Position numbers and translations under genes: made by a program. This document shows positions 42,754 to 50,030 of a stretch of 64,000 bases of DNA, one piece after another. The notes below the pieces were generated by a model. The model was given only the letters and a program-made list of their open reading frames with translations, was not told the DNA's origin and ran no database searches. Position 1 is the first letter of the stretch. Each line of letters starts with the position of its first letter. The DNA is from Nocardioides sp. URHA0032 (GTDB lineage Bacteria > Actinomycetota > Actinomycetes > Propionibacteriales > Nocardioidaceae), in NCBI RefSeq assembly GCF_000620645.1, contig NZ_KK211160.1, positions 500,836-564,835 of the forward strand, written 5' to 3'.

Positions 42754-43728
42754 ATGCTCAAGCGACGTCAGGAGCGCCCGTTGATACCTGCGCTGCAGGC
42801 CGTCCTTGCCGCGCTGCTGTTTGGCACCACCGGTACCGCCCAGGCGATCGGCCCACACGGAACCACGCCCGTTGGAATCGGTGCGCTGAGACTCGTCGTG
42901 GGAGGCGCCGGCCTTGTCGCCGTGCTGCCGATTCTCGGTCTGGCTGCTGAGGACGCAGCACGGCTGTGGCGCACCCGGCGGGGCCTCATCGCGGGGGTGT
43001 CCACAGCGGGGTACCAGCTGTGCTTCTTCGCCTGCGTGAACCACACCGGCGTCGCCGTGGGCACGCTGGTCGCGATCGGAAGCGCCCCGATCTTCACCGG
43101 CACGCTGGCTTGGCCGACCCTGGGCGAAAGGCCGGCACGCGGGTGGGCCGCGGCAACCGGTATCTGCGCCTCCGGGCTAGCGCTCCTCACGCTCGGCGGG
43201 GCCGCAGACGCCACTGTGGAACCCGTCGGAGTGCTGCTCGGGCTGGGTTCGGGTCTGGCGTATGCCGTGTACACGGTGGCCTCGCGTTCGCTCGTCAAGG
43301 AGGGGGCGCGGAGTGAGGTAGTGATGACCGCGGCCTTTGGGCTCGGTGGGCTGCTGTTGCTGCCAGTGCTCGCCGTCCAACCGGTTGGCTGGGTGTGGAC
43401 GCCGCCGGGCGCCGTCCTTGCGCTGTACCTCGGGCTGGGCACGGTCACGCTCGCCTACGTCCTCTTCGGTCGGAGCCTGACCGTGCTGCCGGCGGCAGAG
43501 ATAACGACCATGATGCTGGCTGAGCCGCTGGTCGCTACCGCGCTGGCGGTGCTCGCGCTCGGCGAAGGCCTCCCTGCGATCGGTATGGCTGGGGCCGTCT
43601 TGATCCTCGTCGGGCTGGTGACGCAGGGGTGGGGAACGGGCTGGTCACGCCCCGCTCAGTCGACACCGTTGCTGGCGCGGCGCGATGTCCGTTCCTCCGC
43701 GGACCCGGCGCGCTCGATCTCGCCCTAG
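42754..43728 (+). CDS. EamA-family (DMT) transporter, 324 aa
   Basis: Ten hydrophobic segments in two EamA repeats: ALQAVLAALLFGTTGTAQAIG...ALRLVVGGAGLVAVLPIL, and VGVLLGLGSGLAYAVYTVASRSLV...AEITTMMLAEPLVATALAVLALGEGLPAIG. The motif FGTTG and the GEGLPAIG C-terminal repeat are typical of amino-acid/metabolite exporters such as RhtA-like proteins. It follows the permease by about 140 bp, so export and import of related metabolites may be paired. Basic N-terminus (MLKRRQERP). Confidence 0.9.
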   Translation: MLKRRQERPLIPALQAVLAALLFGTTGTAQAIGPHGTTPVGIGALRLVVGGAGLVAVLPILGLAAEDAARLWRTRRGLIAGVSTAGYQLCFFACVNHTGVAVGTLVAIGSAPIFTGTLAWPTLGERPARGWAAATGICASGLALLTLGGAADATVEPVGVLLGLGSGLAYAVYTVASRSLVKEGARSEVVMTAAFGLGGLLLLPVLAVQPVGWVWTPPGAVLALYLGLGTVTLAYVLFGRSLTVLPAAEITTMMLAEPLVATALAVLALGEGLPAIGMAGAVLILVGLVTQGWGTGWSRPAQSTPLLARRDVRSSADPARSISP

Positions 43729-44104
43729 GTGTTGAGCCGGAGGGGAAGCAATCGCTCTCGGCCGAAGGTACTGAGCCGGTTCGACACCTGGGGCCGATCT
43801 TCCTGTTCGGTATCCCCGCTCGACAGGTCCGTGCGAATCGTGACAACTCGCGATGATCGCGGCGTCCTCGGCGGAGTGTCTCCCCGGCTGCGGGCCAGCG
43901 GGGTCGGCGACGCATCCACTTCGCCGACTTGCGCCTGGTCACCAACGTCGCGTCCGCCGCACTCGCCGCGGATGTGAGCCACGCCACGGGCGCCAAGATC
44001 GTGAAATTCCAACTCTCGACAAGGAATTCGTGTCTAGCAAGTGTGCCTCACTCGGAGGCACCCCGGTCATCCTTCGCGGTGGCCGTTCGTACCTAGGAGC
44101 CCCA
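43729..44104. other. Intergenic region with a possible protein-tail remnant
   Basis: 376 bp without a full gene. Plus-strand codons 43925-44035 read smoothly as DLRLVTNVASAALAADVSH then ATGAKIVKFQLSTRN, with no start and no recognisable family, which may be a gene remnant. The downstream 70 bp form the leader of the secreted protein. Confidence 0.35.
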
Positions 44105-44668
44105 ATGTCCACGACGGTCATGCGCACCTTGTCAGCCGCAGCCGCCCTCGCCGCCCTCGCCGCCCTAACCCCGGTCCTAGCAGCCGCACCGGCTTACGCG
44201 GCCACCGCGACTTTCAATGACGCCGTGGGGGACATCTCGCATAGCGCCGATTTGCGTTCGGTGTCGGTGAACAACGCTGACAAGAACGTTCGCATCAGGT
44301 TGACAGTCCGGGACCTCGCGCCGAACAAGGGCGTGGGCGCCACAGTGTTCCTCGACACCGACGGCGAGCGCGGCCCGGAGTACGCGATGGTCGCCGGTCT
44401 GACCGGGGGCGCCGACTACTACCTCGTCCGCACCGACTCTTGGAAGCTCGGCAAGGCGAGGACGCCGATGACCTGCTCGCACACCCTGCGGCTGGACAAT
44501 GCCGCGAACACGGCCCGGATCCGCATCAGCAAAGAGTGCTTCGAGGCAGTGCCAGGGGACGGCGACATGCGTGTCGAGGTCCGCACTTCCGGCACCGCCG
44601 ACGGCAAGTCGGTTGTCGACTGGCTCGGTTCGGCTCGCACCTTCGGCGCCTCGATCGCACAGGACTGA
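44105..44668 (+). CDS. Secreted hypothetical protein, 187 aa (paralogue of the 15.1-kb protein)
   Basis: Long Ala-rich signal peptide (RTLSAAAALAALAALTPVLAAAPAYA). The mature domain is a predicted beta-sandwich: ATFNDAVGDISHSADLRSVSV, NVRIRLTVRDLAPN, VGATVFLDTDGERGPEYAMVAGL, YYLVRTDSW, MTCSHTLRL and RIRISKECF. The DxxGDI...DL.......R..VR.L...PEY...C.....C layout is shared with the minus-strand protein at 15095-15634, including two Cys. Such domains are abundant in actinomycete secretomes; function unknown. Monocistronic. Confidence 0.78.
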   Translation: MSTTVMRTLSAAAALAALAALTPVLAAAPAYAATATFNDAVGDISHSADLRSVSVNNADKNVRIRLTVRDLAPNKGVGATVFLDTDGERGPEYAMVAGLTGGADYYLVRTDSWKLGKARTPMTCSHTLRLDNAANTARIRISKECFEAVPGDGDMRVEVRTSGTADGKSVVDWLGSARTFGASIAQD

Positions 44669-45300
44669 CCCACCACGGCAGCACCAAGCGGGCGGCCGGC
44701 CATGAGCGCAGCCTCCTGGCCGGCTGCCTCGTTCCCTCACCCACCAAGCGGTGCGGGTCTGGGAACCAGTTCTGACCTGCGAGCTTCGGACAACGCCAGC
44801 TTCGGCCCCCGCGAAGATGGAACGTGGACGGAGTGACGGCGGAACGCGAACCCAGACACAGCTCGGACTGTTCGTACCGCCAGTCGTCGCGCACTCAGTC
44901 TGGTGCGGAGTCTGGTGGCAGTGTCATGCAGTCCCGTTAAGACACTCAGGTCCAGGTCGGACACTCCCCGTTCCACTCCGGACACTCAGCCCTCGCGTCA
45001 GATCGAATCGGGACAGTCAAAGGCGTGATGCCGGGCGGCGGGAACGTGGTAATGACCGGGAGTTGGTGCTGTGCGCCAGTGCGTGGTCTCCGCGAGGGCG
45101 AGGTGGTAGGTGATGTCAACGAGGTCGTCAGCTCGCTTTCGGGGACTGCCGGGCGCCGTGGGCCATGGGGTGCAGCCGATCCGCCGTGGGGCTCGTGATG
45201 ACCTCGGCCCCACATCCCGGCGATTTCGCCAGTGCCATGACCTGAAGGTAGGGGCGAGCATCAAGAGCCCGACCACTCCACCGACCTCCGAGGAGCTTGC
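44669..45300. other. Long intergenic region with short spaced repeats
   Basis: 632 bp with no convincing gene; open frames on both strands have the look of antisense shadows. GGACACTC or AGACACTC occurs at 44940, 44959 and 44980, spaced 19-21 bp. The last 60 bp contain a GAGGAG site for the aminotransferase. Confidence 0.4.
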
Positions 45301-46530
45301 ATGACTCCTATCGCGCCCATGGCGCCATTGACCGAGCTGCGCCGACGCCGTAGCGCGAAGTGGCGCACCTACCCTGACGAGGTCCTGCCGTTGTTCGTGG
45401 CCGAGATGGATGTGCGACTGGCGCCGGCGATCTCTGAGGTGCTCCACAGGGCCATCGACGTGTCCGACACCGGGTACGTCGCCCCCGATACCGAACTGCC
45501 TGCCGCCTTCGCCCGGTTCGCTGCACGGCGCTGGAGCTGGGACGTTGACGTCGAGCAGGTGAGTCTCGCGCCCGACGTCAGTGTCGCCATGGTGGAGACC
45601 CTGAGGGTCCTGCTGGAAGACAAGGGCAGGGGGGCCCGCGGCACCGACGCCACCATCGCGCTCAGCCCGCCGGTGTACCCGCCCTTCTACGGCTGGATCT
45701 GCGAGGTCGGCGCCCGCACCGTCGAAGTTCCGCTACGTGAAAACGGTGATGCCGGCGAGGGGCCCCGGCTGGACCTGCCGGCGCTCGAGGCGGCCTTTCG
45801 GGCCGGCGTGGACGTCTACCTGTTGTGCAACCCGCACAATCCCGTCGGCACCGTGCACACCCATGACGAGCTGGCGGCAGTCGCGCAGCTGGCGGTCCGC
45901 TACGGCGTGAGCGTGGTCAGCGACGAGATCCACGCACCACTCGTGCTGCCGGGCGCCGTCTTCGTCCCCTTCCTCAACGTGAACGCCGAGGCGCGTCGGT
46001 GCGGCGTCGCATTGGAGTCGGCGAGCAAGGGATGGAACCTCGCTGGCCTCAAGGCGGCGATGATCGTGACCGGAGACCCGCGGGTGCAGGAGATCCACGG
46101 GCGCTTCCCCGCGGAGCTGGCATGGCGGACCGGGCACCTGGGCGTGCTGGCCAGCACCGCCGCCTTCACCGACGGCGAGGAGTGGCTCGATGACGTCATC
46201 GGCGTCCTGGACGTCAACCGGCACCTCGTGAGCGACCTCCTGGCCGAGCACCTGCCAGAGGTCCGGTACCGGCCGCCGGAGGCCAGCTACCTGGCGTGGT
46301 TGGACTTCCGCCACCTACCTGGGGTGGCTCGGCTGTCCGGGTCCGGTCAGCTCGCCCGCGACATCCTGGGCAGCTGCGGTGTCGCGCTGAGCTCGGGCGA
46401 CGACTTCGGGCCTCAGGGCGCCGGCCATCTCCGCCTCAACTTCGGCACTAGTCCCGAGGTCCTGCGTGAGGCGATGCAGCGACTGGCGACGTACACGCCC
46501 ACTGCCCCGATGCTGGGCGAGGTTGGATGA
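45301..46530 (+). CDS. PatB/MalY-type PLP C-S lyase or aminotransferase, 409 aa
   Basis: Class I/II aminotransferase fold of the PatB group: LRRRRSAKWRTYPDEVLPLFVAEMDV, DTGYVAPDTELPAAFARFAARRW, LSPPVYPPFYGWI, YLLCNPHNPVGTVHTHDEL, VVSDEIHAPLVLPGAVFVPF and the PLP Lys in ALESASKGWNLAGLKAAMIV. The opening K(W)..P..vLPlWVADMDf pattern marks cystathionine beta-lyase/C-S lyase members. It would cleave cysteine conjugates or cystathionine to pyruvate, ammonia and a thiol. Stop overlaps the helD start (ATGA), an unusual pairing. Confidence 0.88.
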   Translation: MTPIAPMAPLTELRRRRSAKWRTYPDEVLPLFVAEMDVRLAPAISEVLHRAIDVSDTGYVAPDTELPAAFARFAARRWSWDVDVEQVSLAPDVSVAMVETLRVLLEDKGRGARGTDATIALSPPVYPPFYGWICEVGARTVEVPLRENGDAGEGPRLDLPALEAAFRAGVDVYLLCNPHNPVGTVHTHDELAAVAQLAVRYGVSVVSDEIHAPLVLPGAVFVPFLNVNAEARRCGVALESASKGWNLAGLKAAMIVTGDPRVQEIHGRFPAELAWRTGHLGVLASTAAFTDGEEWLDDVIGVLDVNRHLVSDLLAEHLPEVRYRPPEASYLAWLDFRHLPGVARLSGSGQLARDILGSCGVALSSGDDFGPQGAGHLRLNFGTSPEVLREAMQRLATYTPTAPMLGEVG

Positions 46531-49004
46531 TCACCGGGGAGCGCCCAGCCCGCGATGTCCGCCAAAGCAGCCAAGACATGCGTGGCCGCTTTGCCGAAGA
46601 CACCGCCGCTGTCGCGGACCTCTACGGCTGCCTCGACACCTCGATCGAGTCCGCTGAAACGGAACTCGGCGCCGAGCTGCGGTCCTCGAACCGCCTCTCA
46701 GCCCAGGCGCAGGTCGAACGAGAGGCGCAGGTGGCTCGACTGAGCCGACGGCTGGGCCAGCTGCGGGCCGCCGAGCGGCGACTGGTCTTCGGACGCCTCG
46801 ACCTCACCGACCGCACCACCCTCTACGTCGGCAGGCTCGGCCTCCGACCCGAGGGCCGGGTCCTGGTCGACTGGCGGGCCCCCGCTGCGGCGGCGTTCTA
46901 CCAGGCGACGCCGGCCTGCCCTGGCCCGGTCCTGCGACGTCGACAGCTCCACCTCGATGGCCGCCGGCTCGTCGACGTGAACGAGGAGGTCCTCGTCCCC
47001 GACCACCAGGGGGTTGACGAGCAGGCCGACGGCGCGCTCGGCGAGGGCTCGGCGAATCGATCGGTCGATGAGTTGGCGGAGGGGTCGGTGGACCTCCTGA
47101 CGCGGGTGTTGGCGGCGCCCCGAACCGGTCGGATGGGCGACATCGTCGCCACCCTCCAAGCCGAGCAGGACCGGATCATCCGCAGCCCGGGCCAAGGGGC
47201 GCTCGTAGTCCACGGCGCACCGGGCACCGGGAAGACGGTCGTCGCGTTGCACCGGGCGGCGTACCTGCTCTACAGCGAGCCGGCCCGCCGGGCCGGGGGC
47301 GTGCTCGTCGTCGGCCCGAACCCACGGTTCCTGCGGTACATCGAGCAGGTGCTGCCCGCGCTCGGGGAGACCGACGTCGTTCTCGCCCAGCCGACCGACC
47401 TCTACCCGGTCACCGAGCCAGACCTCACGGCTGAGGACCCCACTGTCGCGCAGCTGAAGGCGGATCTCCGGATGGTCGAGGTGCTGCGGCGCGCCGTCGC
47501 CCACCGGCAGCGCCTGCTCCCCGGCCCGGTCCCGATGCTCGTCGACGGCGTCGAGGTCCTCCTGCGGCCCGAGGTGATCCGCCGCGCCCGCGATGCGGCC
47601 CGCGCCAGCGGAGAACCGCACAACCAGGCACGGGACATCTACGCCGAGATCGTCCTCGAGGACCTCGTCGACCAGTTCCTCACAGCCACGTCAGGCGGTG
47701 CAGGCTACCGCGACCCGGCGTCCGGCAACTCCGACGGATCAGCTGACCACCCGGCCGATTCCCCTACTCGCGAGCAGGCTGACGGGCAGGACGACGACCG
47801 GAGCTCACGTGCGCAGGCCCTGGCCGCCCTACATCTAAGCGTCGCTGTGCGCCGGGAGGTGAACCTGCGGTGGATGCCGCTGGCCCCGGAGAAGCTCCTG
47901 CGCGACCTGTTCACCAGCGACGAGCGGCTGCGGGCCGCCGCACCGGATTGGCCGGCAGCCGACCGGGCGCTGCTGGTTCGCCGGCGTGACGCTGCCTGGA
48001 CGCGAGACGACATCGCGCTGCTCGACGAGGTCGCGGCAATGCTCGGGCCGCCACCGCCGTCCGCCGCCGATCGAGCCGAGGCCGCGGTGCAGGCGGCCGC
48101 GAAGCGCGAGGCAGTCCGGTTCGCCAGCGACACGCTCAGCTCCTACGGCGTCGCCGAGACCATCACTGCCGAGGAGCTCGCACACCGCTACGGCGTCGAC
48201 GACCACCTAGCCGACCACCGACCCCTAGCCGAACGCGCCGCCGCGGACCCGTCCTGGGCGTACGGACATGTCATCGTCGACGAGGCCCAAGACCTCACCG
48301 CGATGCAGTGGCGGATGGTGCTGCGGCGCTGCCCGTCGCGGTCGCTGACCATTGTCGGAGACCTCAACCAGCGCTCCGGTACCGCCACCCGGCCACGCGT
48401 GTGGGCTGACGTGCTTGCACCGCATCTGTCCAGCTGGCGCGAGGAGACGTTGACGGTGAACTACCGGACACCCGGCGAGCACCTCCAGCTCGCCCGCCGC
48501 CGCCTCGGTGAGACCGGTGTCGACATCCCCGACGTCGACTGCGCCCGCTGGGGCGGCACCGTCCGCGAGGTCGACGTCACCGACACGAATCTCCCGGGCC
48601 TGGTCGCCGAGCAGCTCGACGCTTGCCACGGCACCCTCGCCGTCGTGACGCACGAGTCTGGCAGCCTCGCGGAGCGCCTGCCCGCGTACGTCGCGGTGCT
48701 GACGCCGCCGCAGGCGAAGGGGCTGGAGTTCGACACCGTCATCGTCGTCGACCCCGACCACATCGCCTCCCGGCTCGGGCCTGGCGACCTGTACGTGAGC
48801 CTCACCCGGGCTACCCAGCGCCTGGTGCTCGCGCGACGCAGCACCGGCCGAATGGTCGAGGCGGCGACGTTGACCGGATCAGACGCCATGACTCTCGACG
48901 TGCGCCCGCTGAGCGCCGACGACCAGCAGCTCATAACTGGGTGTGTCCCTATTCCGGCAATGGACACCCAGCCTCTAGATCGACGTCGGCCGGTCCGCGA
49001 GTGA
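46527..49004 (+). CDS. helD: HelD/UvrD-like RNA-polymerase-associated helicase, 825 aa
   Basis: Superfamily 1 motor without PcrA-type specificity domains: N-terminal helical arm (residues about 20-100, coiled coil with LSRRLGQLRAAERRLVFGRLDL), then YVGRLGLRPEGRVLVDWRAPAAAAFYQA, Walker A VHGAPGTGKTVVALHRAAYLLY, Walker B HVIVDEAQDLTAMQWRMVLRR, SLTIVGDLNQRSG, and VLTPPQAKGLEFDTVIVVDP with YVSLTRATQRLVL. This order is that of HelD, which removes stalled or drug-bound RNA polymerase from DNA. Start coupled to the C-S lyase stop. An acidic, low-complexity linker lies at about 390-425. Confidence 0.9.
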   Translation: MITGERPARDVRQSSQDMRGRFAEDTAAVADLYGCLDTSIESAETELGAELRSSNRLSAQAQVEREAQVARLSRRLGQLRAAERRLVFGRLDLTDRTTLYVGRLGLRPEGRVLVDWRAPAAAAFYQATPACPGPVLRRRQLHLDGRRLVDVNEEVLVPDHQGVDEQADGALGEGSANRSVDELAEGSVDLLTRVLAAPRTGRMGDIVATLQAEQDRIIRSPGQGALVVHGAPGTGKTVVALHRAAYLLYSEPARRAGGVLVVGPNPRFLRYIEQVLPALGETDVVLAQPTDLYPVTEPDLTAEDPTVAQLKADLRMVEVLRRAVAHRQRLLPGPVPMLVDGVEVLLRPEVIRRARDAARASGEPHNQARDIYAEIVLEDLVDQFLTATSGGAGYRDPASGNSDGSADHPADSPTREQADGQDDDRSSRAQALAALHLSVAVRREVNLRWMPLAPEKLLRDLFTSDERLRAAAPDWPAADRALLVRRRDAAWTRDDIALLDEVAAMLGPPPPSAADRAEAAVQAAAKREAVRFASDTLSSYGVAETITAEELAHRYGVDDHLADHRPLAERAAADPSWAYGHVIVDEAQDLTAMQWRMVLRRCPSRSLTIVGDLNQRSGTATRPRVWADVLAPHLSSWREETLTVNYRTPGEHLQLARRRLGETGVDIPDVDCARWGGTVREVDVTDTNLPGLVAEQLDACHGTLAVVTHESGSLAERLPAYVAVLTPPQAKGLEFDTVIVVDPDHIASRLGPGDLYVSLTRATQRLVLARRSTGRMVEAATLTGSDAMTLDVRPLSADDQQLITGCVPIPAMDTQPLDRRRPVRE

Positions 49005-49029
49005 AATCACCGCGGGGTTCAGAAGCCGG

Positions 49030-49821
49030 CTAGCTTTTGGAAGACACCTCCGGTTCGACGAGACCTCGCTCGCGAGCGACCGCGACCGCCTGAAGTCGGT
49101 CCGTGACTCCGAGCTTGCGGTAGATGTGTTCGAGGTGCTTGGTCACCGTTCGCGGCGAGTTCGCGAGGCGGCGGGCTATCCCGTAGGCAGTGTGCCCGTC
49201 GGCGAGCAGGTTCAACACCGCCAACTCGGTGGCCGTGAGACCCGCGGTACTCGCGGCGGCGCACATGTCGGTGCGTTGCGGGGAGCCGGCCACCCGGCCG
49301 GTGGTGCGATGCAGGCCGAGGATGAGCCGCTGCAGGTGCCGGGCGAGCTCGAGCTCCTCCTCGGTGTAGTCATCGTCGGGGCGGCCCAGGACGAACGCCT
49401 CATACGTCGCCCCCTGCAGGACGAACGGCAACGACAGCTGTTTCTCGATGCCCACCGGCTTGAGGTACTCGTTGATGCAGTCCCGGTTGTACTGGCTCGA
49501 GATCTGGAACGGTACCCGCCCGTCGGACTGGGCGGTGACGTCTTGGGTGACGTTGAACCAACGGACTAACGGGTGTCGGTCCAAGTTCGCGTCCTGATGA
49601 AAGTCCGGCATGCCGTCGGCGGCGCTGAAGTCAACTTCTGGCCACGTCTGGAACAGCCCCGACCGGCCGTCCTCCTCGCGCCAGTCGCACGAGGTAGCAA
49701 CGACGTCGAAGGTGCGCGAGAGCTGCGCTCCGATCTGGTCGCGGGGGAACTCCGGCAGCGGGCGACACAGCACGTCTGAGACCAGATCCAGCCATTCGAT
49801 GAGTCGTCGGTCATCAGACAT
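49030..49821 (-). CDS. LuxR-family regulator with N-terminal sensor-like domain, 263 aa
   Basis: Start chosen at the ATG (49821) with GGAAG 7 bases upstream; a GTG at 49893 would add 24 residues. The first 180 residues form a GAF/autoinducer-like domain of unknown ligand (WLDLVSDVLCRPLPEF, FDVVATSCDW, LARHLQRLILGLHRTTG). The C-terminal HTH is canonical: GLTATELAVLNLLADGHTAYGIARRLANSPRTVTKHLEHIYRKLGV. There is no receiver-domain Asp. It is divergent from a large secreted protein, with a perfect palindrome in between. Confidence 0.88.
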   Translation of the reverse strand: MSDDRRLIEWLDLVSDVLCRPLPEFPRDQIGAQLSRTFDVVATSCDWREEDGRSGLFQTWPEVDFSAADGMPDFHQDANLDRHPLVRWFNVTQDVTAQSDGRVPFQISSQYNRDCINEYLKPVGIEKQLSLPFVLQGATYEAFVLGRPDDDYTEEELELARHLQRLILGLHRTTGRVAGSPQRTDMCAAASTAGLTATELAVLNLLADGHTAYGIARRLANSPRTVTKHLEHIYRKLGVTDRLQAVAVARERGLVEPEVSSKS

Positions 49822-49903
49822 CGCAACTTCCGATTCCGCCGGAAGCCCCGGTTCCGCAGGCGCTCCGACAAGTGCTCGCGCTACGCATTCCACGGTACCG
49901 CCG

Positions 49904-49925
49904 CTATACGCACATGTGCGTATAG
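49904..49925. promoter_or_regulatory. Perfect 22-bp palindrome, candidate operator
   Basis: Half-site CTATACGCACA followed at once by its exact reverse complement TGTGCGTATAG, with no spacer. It is AT-richer than its surroundings and lies 83 bp upstream of the LuxR start and 105 bp upstream of the secreted protein start. LuxR-type dimers bind about 20-bp palindromes, so control of both genes is a reasonable inference. Confidence 0.8.
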
Positions 49926-50030
49926 ACCGGACGGGCGAAATCCCCCACCGTGAGAACCGGAACCGAGCGCGGCCAAAGACCTGTCCCGACTCCAGACTCA
50001 TCGCCAAGGACTGCCTAGGAAGACCGACCC

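Noticed and set aside
44940..44987. GACACTC repeats as a CRISPR or transposon end
   Set aside because: Only three short copies, no conserved repeat of CRISPR length, no cas genes, no matching opposite end found.
44998..45447. Open frames in the 632-bp gap as genes
   Set aside because: No ribosome binding site, no family resemblance, and overlap with the aminotransferase start.
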